Shown here: positions 1-10,388 of the stretch, piece after piece
Layout: every line of letters starts with the position of its first letter
Numbering within the stretch: the stretch's first letter is position 1
DNA from: Manduca sexta
Lineage: Eukaryota > Arthropoda > Insecta > Lepidoptera > Sphingidae
Length of the DNA stretch: 64,000 nucleotides
Direction of reading: 5' to 3'
NCBI RefSeq assembly: GCF_014839805.1
Contig: NC_051129.1
Location: forward strand, 2,356,001 to 2,420,000
Program-made: the position numbers and the translations under genes
Notes under the pieces: model-generated
Database searches by the model: none
The model's input: the letters and a program-made list of their open reading frames with translations, nothing else
What the model was told of the DNA's origin: nothing

Positions 1-110
1 GTCCACCGCGCTGGCCTAGTGCGGATTGGTAGACTTCACACACCCTCGAAAATTCCTATAGATAATTTCTCAGGTATGCAGGTTTCCGCACGATCTTTTC
101 CTTCACCGTT
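1..110 (-). repeat. SINE-A fragment, cut by window edge
   Basis: Reverse-strand body of the tRNA-derived SINE that recurs at 19711, 20945, 33276 and 57154. It holds the landmarks GGCCTAGTGCGGATTG and GGTTTCC.CACGAT.TTTTCC. The 3' end lies left of the window, and the copy stops within the CTTCACCGTT block, so the tRNA-like head is missing here. Confidence 0.85.
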
Positions 111-500
111 TATTATTGGGCTTTATTTGACTTAAAAAGGTGATTCTCTTCAACAATTTCGTAACATATCTGTTGCAGTGGACAGCATCTGCACGGCGTC
201 TTGTATTATAAATTGAACTTTACATTCGAGGTAATTAGCGTTAAAATGCGACGTAATTGAAACTCAAGGTCACGTAATGTAAGCGATATTTTAATTATTA
301 TGAACGAGTACATTGAGGTGACTTTGCCAACTAAATATTTTTAGATACCGATCAGTTTGCGCTATAATTTGATATAATCGCAACGCAATTTGCCAAATTT
401 TTATTGCCTTGATCACCCTTAGGTGTGTCAAATTGACGGACAAAGGGTCATCTACAAAACTGGTAATCATCTACCATACTACCAAGTCTACTAAAAAGTT

Positions 501-735
501 GACTGCCTCGGTGGCGTAGTTGTACTGCATGCGCGGTATCGCAGCGCTGAGCAGTCCTGGGTTCGAATCCCGAGCAAAGTGATTTGAGTTTTTCTGCTCA
601 GTATCAGCCCGGAGTCTGGAATTTGTGCCGGATATGGTGATAGGCTTACCGCCTACATCATGTGTGGGAACACACTTGACGAAAAGTGGGTGCCCTGGTT
701 CTGCCTCTTCGGGGATAAATGCGTGATGTGTGTTG
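501..735 (+). repeat. SINE-B1, near full length
   Basis: tRNA-derived SINE. The head has an A-box-like GGCGTAGTTGT and a B box GGGTTCGAATCCC. The body contains GGAGTCTGGAATTTGTGCC, and the 3' part ends CTTCGGGGATAAATGCG then GTGATGTGTGT. RNA polymerase III would start within the head. No protein is encoded. Related copies lie at 8662, 25090, 32089, 39562, 58946 and 62436. Confidence 0.85.
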
Positions 736-855
736 ACAAAACAGTTACAGAATCGGGTACCAACCAGTAAATACCAATTTACGAGCGTCCGATGTCAACT
801 TTCGGGCAAAATTCGATCACTGGTGAATCATGTTACAACTGACACTCTATACTAG

Positions 856-1149
856 GAAATCGAATTTAGTATCATCGAAATCTGCTCCAGGAAGTACCCT
901 TCTCAAAGCTATGGTACCAGTGTCTCTCGAAAGAGGCAGGTATGTTTGTATGAGCCTTAACTACTCCCTGATCCAAATATCATTTCAAATAATCTGTTCA
1001 TTTTGTTCCAGGTGGTTACTTACCTTAAGATCTATTTGCTGCGATTTAAAAAGTACAGCATCCAAGCAGAGATTACTGCACCTATTAAAGCTATTACAAT
1101 TAATCTTGTCGAAGGTGTAACACTATCTACAATTGATTCAGTTTTTTAA
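856..1149 (+). CDS. Candidate two-exon 3' end of an unknown gene
   Basis: Exon 856-939 (28 codons) follows a possible acceptor, CTATACTAG, with a possible branch site CTGAC about 17 bases before it. A 72-bp intron at 940-1011 starts GTATGT and ends TTTTGTTCCAG, a size and pattern typical of insects. Exon 1012-1149 (45 codons) continues in the same frame and stops at TAA (1147-1149). The joined frame runs 73 codons without a stop. The second exon reads like protein, including IKAITINLVEG and TLSTIDSVF at the C terminus. I recognise no family. A SINE-B1 ends 120 bases upstream and a SINE-B2 starts 400 bases downstream, so the piece could also be a relic of a mobile element. Support is the splice pattern only; no transcript evidence is available. 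Confidence 0.35.
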
Positions 1150-1557
1150 ATATATATTTCAAGTTTTTAAACGTTATATGACCTAAGTGTTTGTAAGTAA
1201 TATTATTCATGAAATTCAAAAGGAAATAAGTCTGATACAAAACATTAGATAAGTTATATCCTACTCTAACCTTCCACAAGCGCAAGTAAGGTGAAGTTTT
1301 ATTGCAAACTGATGAACGAAATGACTAATCATAAAATATAAACATTGTTTCTTATATATTGGAGACTTCAGTGTTAAATTATCAAAATTAAAACATCATA
1401 CATAAAAGATCTCCAGTGCTGAACACGGGCCTACCCAAAAATTTTTAAACTGACCTGAAGGTACTAATGGGTTTAAAAATCTACGGCGACAGAATACTTT
1501 TTCATTGTTCAGGGAGCCCATTATGGCTTTTGATAGCAAACCTATAATTAATATTTG

Positions 1558-1941
1558 GACTGCCTCAGAGGCGTAGTTGTTATGCGCAAGCGGTATGAGT
1601 ACGACTACCGCGCTGAGATCTTGGATTCGGAATCCGGGTTGGCCAATAATAATGGTGGCTGGATTTTTTCTTCTAAAAAAATACTCAGCCGCAGAGTTAG
1701 GAATCTTGTTGAATTCGGAAACTGCCGGAGTGATACCTCTGTGCCTTGGAAAGCATGTAAAGCCGTTGGTCGTACGCCTAATGTCTCTCCGGTCATGTCG
1801 GATTGCCATCTTACCGGACTATGAATGAAGGAACAGAGAGTACTTGTGTATTGCGCACACACTTGTGCACTATAATATCGCCTGCGTGGCTGATCTCCTT
1901 TGAGATTGGTCACCGTGGCCGAAATTCGACTAGGAGGGATT
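1558..1941 (+). repeat. SINE-B2, near full length
   Basis: Head with GGCGTAGTTGT and the B-box-like GATTCGGAATCCGGG, as in SINE-B1, but the body differs: CCGGAGTGATACC, AAAGCCGTTGGTCGT.CGCC, GTCATGTCGGATTGCC, then GCGCACACACTTGTGCACT and GTGGCTGATCTCCTTTGAG, ending CGTGGCCGAAATTCGACTAGGAGGG. A fragment on the other strand lies at 40061 and another copy at 41333. Open frames over it are shadows. Confidence 0.85.
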
Positions 1942-3690
1942 CATTAATTCTACATTTGGGCTACACTCTTCTTCCATTGTCATCAAAGGCCAAAGCTCAA
2001 CTCAAACCTTTGATAGTTATAGCTATATTTAGAATATATAGTACTTGAAATCAAGCCCAGCGTTTTTCTCAGTGCTATAACAAAAACTCTTTTCCCTTAT
2101 TTTTGTCTTCACCTCTTTCAATCTCAGTGTTTCAGTTATGAATAAGCCTTTATTTGTGACTGTTTTATATTTGGACATTAGCAAAATTGAGACGAGATTG
2201 GAGTAACACTTCGAATGCCTACAGCCGACGCGTCAGCTTTGTCTTGCCCTTCTCTGTTAATTAGCTATTCTTGGTTTTATTTCGTTAAACTATTGTTTTC
2301 TCGTCTAGAGATGTTAATTTTTAGAAACAGTAATATTTCAAAGTATCGGTGTCTGTTCAGATTTTTATTGGAATTTGTGTTGATTGTCATTTAGTAATTT
2401 AAAGGTAGACTGGAAAATTTTGAGCTGTGTTAGTTAAAATAAATTATAAAAAGCATTTATTTGTTTCAATTAAATTTAAATGTAATCTTATACATCTAGA
2501 AAGTTTTGTAACTTAATTTAATTAATTTGTAGTTGTCGCCTGTGCGGTGTAGGCCTCCCCTAGTTTTCTCCACACCTTTCTTACGCATGCCTGTTGCATC
2601 CAATTCCACATCTTTATTCAAATCCATCCCTCCAACTTATCTTTAGTCTTTCTCTCTTCTTTTTTTTGTCGTGATATAGATTCTGTTACACATGTGCGAT
2701 GGTATTAAATAAATGACAGTGCAGTTAAGCGGGAATTCCTATACTTTAGTAGTTTATGTGCACTATTTTTTTTCCAAAACAATATAAATAGCTAAATCGG
2801 GCACTAACAAAAAGAACTGAGATATTGTGTTTAATCTCTTTGGATACTAAGCACGTATAAAAAGAATACAGTACAAGTCGTATACTGGGAATAGAAATAT
2901 ATCTCATACAACATGCGTAAAGAACACTTTCGATTTATTTCAACATTTCTAGATTGTTAGAATTATTACCTTGGAAAAAGAAAGATTTCATAAATATTGG
3001 CTTCGAAAAGCCTCCATAAAAAAGCCTGTCTAGCAATTAAACGATATTTTGATACAAGTAAGTATTATGATCATGAATTTCAGAGTTCCGCATCATAACA
3101 ACTATAGTATACCATTTCTTCGTTTTCTGTGAGCGCCAAATAAATATTATTATGAAATAATTACAAGGAGTAAATGGCGAATAACTGTGCTAAATTTGGT
3201 TACTTTTTGTCCTAAGAATAACCTGTTGCACCTGCAGTAATGAGCAAGTGAAGTAAAAAACTTGTGAATATAATTAGAGAGCTACTGTGCATATAGAAAA
3301 TATTCTTATTCTAATACTAATAACGGTCAAAATCGCCTTTACATTTTAATTGAGTTACTTCGCGTCTAATTTGTGTTTAACTTTATTACATTTTGTTATT
3401 TTTTATTAGTTGTGCATAAATTTGATTTTAGTCATTCGCTCTTTCAGATGGTCTCTTTCCTTGAAGGTAGTTGGTTCGATTTTCAAGTCGGAAATTAATT
3501 TTAAAAATTGTAAAATAATTGCTTTAAGTTCGATCCCTCATAGGTTTTTTGACCTGAATAGATCATATTATACAATTTTTTTAGTAATAACTAAGTAGAT
3601 ATGCCTTTTTAGGTATTACGGAGGCCAACAAAATAATTGCGTTCCATGTACTTACTGGTTGTCTTTTTTGGACAACCCTGATCCATGACA
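1942..3690. other. AT-rich stretch, one retroposon relic
   Basis: Non-coding as far as I can see. At about 2535-2680 lies a CT-rich block (GCGGTGTAGGCCTCCCC, then CTCCACACCTTTC) that resembles the reverse complement of a LINE 3' end common in Lepidoptera; this is from memory and weak. The remainder is A+T-rich, with short open frames only and no splice-bounded exon. Confidence 0.3.
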
Positions 3691-3698
3691 CAAATAAA

Positions 3699-3887
3699 TC
3701 TATACCAATATAAAGATGAAAAGTTTATTTGTGTGTTTGAACGCAGTAATCTTAGGAACTACTAAATCGCTTTATTTTCATTAATAAGAAGCTACATTAT
3801 TACTTAGTGCTAAAGGCTACTTTTATCCCAGTAAAATTTTTACCCCGTAACATAAAATACGCGGGTGGAGCCGCAGACAAAAGCTAG
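3699..3887 (+). mobile_element. Short non-autonomous Helitron-like element
   Basis: Starts TCTATACCAATATAAAG after an A and ends GCGGGTGGAGCCGC...AAAAGCTAG before a T. This is the Helitron pattern: 5' TC, a hairpin-forming GC block, 3' CTAG, and insertion between A and T without target duplication. At 189 bp it carries no coding capacity. Related ends occur at 32719, 40818 and 58286. Confidence 0.65.
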
Positions 3888-4235
3888 TAAGTATATAAAT
3901 TCAAGAAACTCATAATATACTTGATAAGTATATCGTCTTTTTGAGAAATTTTAGACTTTTTAGACTATCCCAAAACCTAGAAATAACACAATCAATAAAT
4001 AACACAAACATTTGTACGCGCCCGGGAATAGATCCCACAGCCTTTCACAACCGCTACACCACGGACCATCATTAAACTAACCTTACTCAAGAAAAATCAT
4101 GACGCAAATCATAAAATAAAACCTATAATTTAATAAAAATACTTAAACATCCACCATTTCTCATACAATATCCATCAAAGCGTACAAATTGCTGCACAAA
4201 GTACCAGGAGAACAACAGAGTGCAGCGTGCATTGC
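3888..4235. other. AT-rich, nothing recognised
   Basis: A+T-rich DNA with a small CG-containing patch near 4018-4060 (CGCGCCCGGGAATAGATCCC) that may be an old tRNA-like SINE head. No supportable gene. Confidence 0.3.
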
Positions 4236-4320
4236 ATAAGATTGATGCGAGCGAGGGACGGGGGCGCGAGGGGGTGCGCCGGCGGCGGGGGGAGCGCGGT
4301 GATGGATGACCCGCGCTATT
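4236..4320. promoter_or_regulatory. GC/CpG island with a nearby CRE palindrome
   Basis: An abrupt GC-rich patch in AT-rich DNA (GGGGGCGCGAGGGGGTGCGC, then GGCGGCGGGG). Sixty bases downstream is a perfect TGACGTCA (4377-4384), the palindromic CREB/ATF site. Such a patch in an insect genome can mark a promoter or a 5' exon. I see no ORF with a protein-like reading on either strand. Confidence 0.3.
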
Positions 4321-4444
4321 ATACCAGGACTGTATAGGATAATAGAGAATGGTTTTATTTTAGAGGTTAGGGTCGATGACGTCATGAGCGTGACCAACGA
4401 GGCTTTGTTTTGGAATGAGGTAGGTCGGAAAGTACTCATTAAAT

Positions 4445-5965
4445 GGATATATTGTACTTAACTATAGCTAACAATGAAAAACTATATATATGCAGAAATA
4501 TATCGCCGCTGGCGTATACCCATTTCCTTCCCTCAAAACTTAAAATGCACTCACAATTTCTCAAGATTGTGTATTTTCATAGACAGCTTTACCATGAAGT
4601 AATCTACACGCTTGCTGTTGCAAAACAAATTCTATAATCAGCGCAAGACAGCTCATACAACTTGGATGTTTATGGACTATGGAAGTCATTTAACACAAGG
4701 TGACCTAATTACTCGTTTTGAGGGTACAAAAACAAAACACCTCTCACTTTCTTGACGTCAGAAATTATCATAGGTTTTCCCATACAAAAATGGACCTCAC
4801 ATGTTCCCATACATAATTGACGTCACAAGGCTCATTAAAAATTTTGTCACAACCGGCGTCATCTCTCGACGACACTCTTACAAAACTGTTACCCCTTTAA
4901 TCGTTACAGTCATCTCAACTTATATTATAATCTAATGGGGTAGACTTAGATATATTAATCTATATTATTATAAAATTTCGAATTGGTTTGTTTCACGTAT
5001 GTATCTATGGTATGCTAAGAAATACGAATAAAAAGATTCAAAAGCCTAAGAATTTTAAAAGGAAAAAATATATAGCTCATTCAAAATAAAACGGTGACAT
5101 AACAGGCTTTAAATATCAAACGAGCAGTGACCGAAAATGACTGCAAAGTCTACCATCAGGTTTATGTATTGAAGGAAACACATAGCCGACACTGACAAGG
5201 AAACGAATTTAATACCAAATCGACAATTATTAATACCAGTACATCAACAAGCATGGTATTAATACCTCAAAATTAATCGCATTGAAAACAAACGTTTAAT
5301 TCTAAATACGTATGTTGCTGTTGCAACAGGTGGACCACGTTGTGAATTAATTATAACCTAAAATACCATTCATATAACGAGTTATAATGGACACTAGATC
5401 GGTCTCTAGTAGTCTGCCATTGCTTTTACATCTACCGCTAAGTAGCACTGATCGGTTTGAAGGATTCAACAGTAATCTCTGAACATATTTAAGTGAATGA
5501 TTTCAGAACTTTTAAGTGAAGCCACTTATTAATAGGTAGAATAAAGAAGCCAAATTTGCTTACAAATCTTATATTGCAACTTACCATCTTATATAACTTG
5601 TTACTAATATTACAAATGTGTAAGTTCGTGAAATATTTGGATATTTGTTAGAAATAAATGCATCTGAACGGATTTGGATAAAATTTGACAGATACATAGA
5701 CCATATCTACATATACACAATATGCTACTTTGACTTTACTCTAATCAACAATGTAACAGAGTATTCCGTACGACTGTATCAAAGGGAAAATATTTTAAAA
5801 TATACTTTTTTGTCTTAAACGAAACGCATTCACATGGTGTCGTTTCAGTCAATTATTTCCCCATTAATCTTCAGAATACTTATATTAGCGCCATATGGTT
5901 GAAGGGTTGACAGGGGCCATAACTAGCGTGATATTATTTTCCGTTAGACAAAACTGGATAAATTA
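4445..5965. other. Non-coding stretch with old repeat pieces
   Basis: AT-rich. Around 4750-4910 are two pieces (CATACAAAAATGGACC and GTTACCCCTTTAATCG) that recur in opposite or shifted arrangement near 8073-8110, so they are probably remains of one dispersed element. At 4958 a short TCTATATTATTATAAAA start resembles the Helitron-like 5' end but has no matching 3' end. No gene seen. Confidence 0.3.
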
Positions 5966-5971
5966 GTTTCT

Positions 5972-6093
5972 ACTCAGTAGCATGGAGTCCAGAATTTGTG
6001 TCCGATATGGCGATAGGCTCGCTATAATGGAACGGCACTCAAGGTGGAAAGTGGGTGCATCAATTGCGCGTCAGCCTACCCCCTCAGGGACAA
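5972..6093 (+). repeat. SINE-B1 3' half
   Basis: Contains GGAGTCCAGAATTTGTG, GATATGGCGATAGGCTCGC and GCCTACCCCCTCAGGGA. The tRNA-like head is absent. It abuts a SINE-A on the opposite strand with almost no gap. Confidence 0.75.
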
Positions 6094-6228
6094 AGCAAGC
6101 GATAATGCACAAAGAATACACACATAATTTTTAGAGAAGTCAGAGGTGTGTGCCCTTGGGATTTGAACCTGCGGACATTCGTCTCGGCAGTCCGTTCCAC
6201 AAGATACTAGGCTATCGCCGCTTATAAT
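6094..6228 (-). repeat. SINE-A 5' half
   Basis: Reverse-strand head of SINE-A. Read on the minus strand it starts GCGGCGATAGCCTAG (A box), then GCGGACATTCG and the B box GGTTCAAATCCCAAG as their complements, and stops in the ATTCTTTGTG block. The 3' half is missing. Confidence 0.8.
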
Positions 6229-7080
6229 AAAAGGCATGTGTGTACAAAACTAGAGTTTTTTTTTTTAATAAGTCTAGGGCCTACTTTCTTCCTACTACGA
6301 AATACTATTCTGTGTTACTAAGGTATCATTTTGGCCGAACTTTAGCAGTCTCAGTGAGCGATCAAAGTCCTCCCATAATAGTCAGTTCTTTTGAAAGTTC
6401 CTGTAACAAACATATTTCGATAACAACAAAATATCGCGCTAGGGAATTGAATCCATGGTCCTTGTTCCATCTGCACCAGCTCTGCGGAGGCTGTATTCTA
6501 AACTTGTACCTAATGATCATAGTTTAACGTAGTCCTGTTTTATTCGACAATCTAAAATAAGTTTATTCTGGTATAATACTATAGGTACCATATAGTTAAA
6601 GCACTGCAGGCACATTTTTTACGAATAAAACATTGTGTTCCTGGAAAATTGCATGAATTATGCCGGCATGTATAAATGTTAATTCTCTTTAAATTGGTAT
6701 AAAACTTCCAAACTCGTTAGCCAAGATGCAATATCTAATATTCATGCAAGTAATTAAGAAAATAACGAATTACACACGATTATAAAAAGACGAAATAATC
6801 ACTCAGAATCATAATAATCTCGGCAAATAACTATTTAATCGCCTTCCGAACATTCCCAGGACATTCGACATTACAGGTCAAGTTTACGATAAAAATCGAA
6901 AAACACAACGGCCACGCCAAAACCAACCTTAACGCAAAAGTATAGATCACAAAACAATGAAAGAGCATCCGAATCCTTAGATTTATCCTTGCTTAGGTCG
7001 TGACTGTCAAATGAGTTTTGTAACAAGTGAATGTGGGATTTATTATGTACATTTAGAGTTGGTTTTTATTTGTTCTGAGT
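6229..7080. other. AT-rich stretch with a possible old SINE
   Basis: At about 6430-6500 a GAATTGAATCCATGGTCC block resembles a reverse-strand B box of an old tRNA-derived element. Otherwise no gene or repeat was recognised. Confidence 0.25.
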
Positions 7081-7287
7081 AACAGATCTTAGGAGCCAAG
7101 CAGGTCGACGGATGAGGGTAGATTCCAGCAAAAAGCGGTCGAACCGGTTACTGGTGGCTGCGTCGACCGAATCCGAAAGTCATTTGGTATCGTATCAATA
7201 TATTTCATATACATTTTTTATAACATGTTTGAAATAGTTTCGACATGACATGCCCTGACTTCTTCAGAGGCAGTCTACGATAGAATA

Positions 7288-7555
7288 GTGAGAATTCTGG
7301 AAATACAATCTCCTGTTGGAAGCTTACTTGAGAACTGTAATTCTGGGGTTGTTTACTTCGAGATACCAAATTTGTGAGAGATTTTTTATTATAACCCAAA
7401 CCCAAGTTCAGAATTTGTTGTGTGAGAATTCTAGAAATACAATCGCCTGTTGGAAGCTTACTTGAGAACCGTAATTCTGGGGTTGTTTACTTAAGGATAC
7501 CAAATCTGTGTGAGATTTTTAATTATAAACCAAACTCAAGTTCAGAATTTGTGTT
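7288..7555. repeat. Two-copy tandem duplication, 134-bp unit
   Basis: The unit starting GTGAGAATTCTGGAAATAC at 7288 starts again at 7422 (GTGAGAATTCTAGAAATAC). Both copies contain GTTGGAAGCTTACTTGAGAA and GTAATTCTGGGGTTGTTTAC. The copies differ at only a handful of positions, so the duplication is fairly recent. Not protein coding. Confidence 0.9.
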
Positions 7556-7800
7556 CAAAGCGTTAGGGTCCTCCGTCTCATCGTGGTAAAGACCCACATA
7601 CCCAAAAATGCTCCCAAATAAACAGCAATCAAATACATTAACAGTCTTATACGATAATTGGTTAATAACATTTAGATTGTGTAATAGGCCTTTAGTAATA
7701 TAATTAGTATTTTTAAATTTCTTTAAAATTTATTTCTTTATTATACTTTAACTCGTAATTTAAAGTTTTAACATTTGTATAAAAATGATTTCTTTATTAT

Positions 7801-8425
7801 ACAGGGTCATTTTGACATCGCGTTACTAAATGAAACCACATACTTATCTTCTTAGAAATAACACTTTAAAATAAGTTACTTGAGCTGTAGATGTAAAATA
7901 AGAAAGTGCAAGTTTCGAACAAACAAATATTAATAAAAATTAATTTTAATTTTACACGCCCTATTGCCACTTCTACTACTCTAATAGAATTTGTCGCAGC
8001 GGCAACATCATACTTTCAGTCAGAAGTACACTTACGCACACGCTATATTCGTATTAAGGTTATAGCTTAAGGTCCATTTTTCATACATTTTGTTACACCT
8101 TTAATCTGGGTAACTAAACAAGTATTGACAAGTAAAGAATTTAAATTCACGTCTAGTTAGTGATTAGTTCTCGCAGTTGAAAGAAAAACGTAAAAATAAT
8201 TAATATGCATGGATATTTCGGCCTTTAAAATTTCGTCGTATTAAATTTTAAAGGCCGAAATTAAGCTGTAACCTTAAACTACAAAATGATAAAAAAGTCA
8301 GAAAACTAAAACCAAGATATTTGGTGAAAATATTCGTTAATATAGGATGATTTTTGGCACAATGTCAGCAAAAGTGAAGACGAGTAGGTGGTTTCATTTA
8401 GTATTAGGTCATTAAATGACCCTGT
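7801..8425. mobile_element. 625-bp inverted-repeat DNA transposon, non-autonomous
   Basis: Ends ACAGGGTCATTTTGACATCG and, on the opposite strand, ACAGGGTCATTTAATGACC. Both ends continue to CTAAATGAAACCA, giving terminal inverted repeats of about 37 bp. No transposase frame is inside. It carries an inner inverted pair (AAGGTTATAGCTTA about 8056, AAGCTGTAACCTT about 8263) and a perfect 19-bp-stem hairpin at 8215-8261. A clear target duplication is not visible, so the superfamily is undecided. A 14-base direct repeat (ATTTCTTTATTATA) sits just outside the left end and at about 7733. Confidence 0.75.
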
Positions 8426-8661
8426 GTAATGCTTTTAATAGTTTCTAACAGGGAATCAAACCAAAGTCTTATTTCTCTCTTTGCTCGTTGCATTTGTCCA
8501 CGGCCTGGCACGAAAGTCGCTAGTTCAATCCGCAATATTATATCTAGGAATCGAATCTACTATCTCACGTTTAACTCTGAACTAGGAAGTAATTTAAAAA
8601 ATATTTTTAAGTAAATGTTGTGATATGATTATACCGTCAATCTTGGAGTAAACTTACATGA

Positions 8662-8895
8662 CAATCACGCCTTTTATCGCCAAAGGAGTAGGCAGACGCA
8701 GAATTGGTGCACCCACTTTGCACCATGCATTCCGTCTCATGATGTGATAGGCGGCGTGTCTACCGCTATCAGGCACTAATTACAGACTCCGGGATGATAT
8801 TGAGCATGAAAACCCAGTATCACTTTGCCCGGCCCGGGATCGAACCCAGGTCCTCAGCACTGCAGTCGTGCCGTAATGCAAGTACGCCATTCACA
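8662..8895 (-). repeat. SINE-B1, near full length
   Basis: On the minus strand: head with B box GGTTCGATCCCGGGCC, body GGAGTCTGTAATTAGTGCC, and 3' end GCCTACTCCTTTGGCG then GGCGTGATTGTC. Diverged from the copy at 501. Confidence 0.8.
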
Positions 8896-9089
8896 AATTC
8901 CGATATTCCGAGTAAACAACTTGGGGGTTTACCTTTCAAGTTTTATGACGTCAACGCATACCTCATAAAAAATAAATACATATATAGGTATATAATATAC
9001 ATGCATAGAATATAGGCCACTAGGGCCATATAACAGATACAAATTGCCTCAGGAGTACTTAGTTGTTCGCCATATGAAAACTATATATT

Positions 9090-9341
9090 CTTTTATACGT
9101 GCACCGCTAAGTGACCACTGCACCTGAAGGTAAGTGGAATGAGGTCCAATAGAACGTCGATTGACGAGAGTTGATTAATGATTACCCCTTGGCAGTCAAC
9201 ACAATTATGCCGGCCTTTTGGAACCGGATAAACAAAGCTGATCCTGGAACGCGGCACACGTAGGCCACTACGGCGGGTTTTAACACCTTGTGTACGGTGG
9301 TCGATATTCGGGCGGATATAAAATAAATCTTACCAGCAGCA
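9090..9341 (-). repeat. R3 retroposon copy
   Basis: R3 is an A-tailed dispersed repeat without tRNA head or ORF. Read on the minus strand this copy has ATATTTTATATCC-like starts, GTACACAAGGTGTTAAAACC, GGTTCCAAAAGGCCGGCAT and ends near the A-rich CACGTATAAAAGA. Other copies are at 11850, 19281, 22234, 26861, 50299, 55739 and 59294. Confidence 0.75.
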
Positions 9342-10118
9342 AATAATACTTATAAACAGATTATTATGCACGTCTCATTATAGAGCTATATTTAATACCA
9401 TATACGGTAAAATGCTAATGGGCAAGTGGGTGTCTGCTGAATCACTAAGCTCGTAGTGCCTAGAATTGAACCCAAGATCTTCCCGTTTTTGCATTTCAAT
9501 TACGTTATCATAAGATCAATGGTCCTAACAAGAAATTATTTATAAAATAGCTCAGTAACCTGTCACCGAGCTTATAACCATCTCATCATGCAATATGACC
9601 GTTCCCATCACCATACCGGATTTAATTCCAAACCCTAAAACTCAGATAGGTTTCGAATAAAAAACTAAATAGTTTCCAAACCTACCATCCAATCTTTATC
9701 TTCATGGTGCATTCGAATGCAACCAAGACTAAAATCAATTATGAACAAAACACATTGGTCCGAAGCAGTTGAAATATTAAATGTCAATATGGTGTCGGGT
9801 TATATTTATCATCCGTTCACGCCCTATAATTATACTTGACTATAGACATAAAAAAAGAATGTTATATGTGAAAACCAGTCGATTTATTTGTTATTTAAAT
9901 GAAATGTTTACGTTATGTGATATACTTAGAACAACCATTATAAAATGCTCATCTCTTAAAGACGTGTTATGGAACTTTAAGCATTACCAACTGCATATTA
10001 CAGAGGAGACACGTTCCGTGATGCATTCCTTGGCAGTAACTACAATTACACGAGGCTCACTAACTCAGTAGGATGAGTAAACTGGCTAACCCTAGATTTC
10101 CACTCAATGGTTCATTGG
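9342..10118. other. Old repeat-like sequence and AT-rich DNA
   Basis: At about 9410-9500 is a possible degraded SINE on the minus strand (GAATTGAACCCAAGATC resembles a B box). The 96-codon frame at 9781-10071 has A+T-driven composition, no splice context and no recognisable motif, so I do not call it a gene. Confidence 0.25.
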
Positions 10119-10388
10119 TGGTAGGCCTCCCATATGTAAGAGTCCGCCTGGGTAGGTACCACCGCAAAGTCATTGTTGTGTTCCGGTTTGAAGGACATTA
10201 TAGCCTGTGTAACTACTGGACTTAATAAGACTTAACATCTCATGTCTTAGGATGGCGAGCGCAGTGGAATACCAAACAATACTTTGTAATCAATGGTGTT
10301 GGATGGTGTTTCTACTGTTTATGGGCGGTCGTACCGGTTACCATCAGGCGAACGGCAAGCTCGTCTCGTCATACTAATAAATAAAAAA
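10119..10388 (+). repeat. R4 retroposon copy, A-tailed
   Basis: R4 contains GAGTCCGCCTGGGTAGGTAC, TTGTGTTCCGGTTTGAAGG, GGATGGCGAGCGCAGTGG, AATACCAAACAATACTTTG and GTTTATGGGCGGTCGTA, then TTACCATCAGGCGAACGG, GCTCGTCTCGTCAT and an A-rich tail. The 3' block is like that of lepidopteran LINEs, so R4 is either a LINE 3' end or a SINE that uses one. No coding frame is kept. Confidence 0.8.

Noticed and set aside
501..560. tRNA gene
   Set aside because: A and B boxes are present but no cloverleaf with an anticodon arm can be drawn and the same head recurs with SINE bodies; it is a SINE promoter.
3657..3677. Hairpin GGTTGTC plus T-run as a terminator
   Set aside because: A rho-independent terminator has no meaning in this eukaryotic context, and the stem is only 7 bp.
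7205..7405. 66-codon minus-strand frame
   Set aside because: Lies across the first copy of the 134-bp tandem duplication and is broken in the second copy.
9781..10071. 96-codon plus-strand frame
   Set aside because: Low-complexity AT-driven composition, no motif and no splice context.
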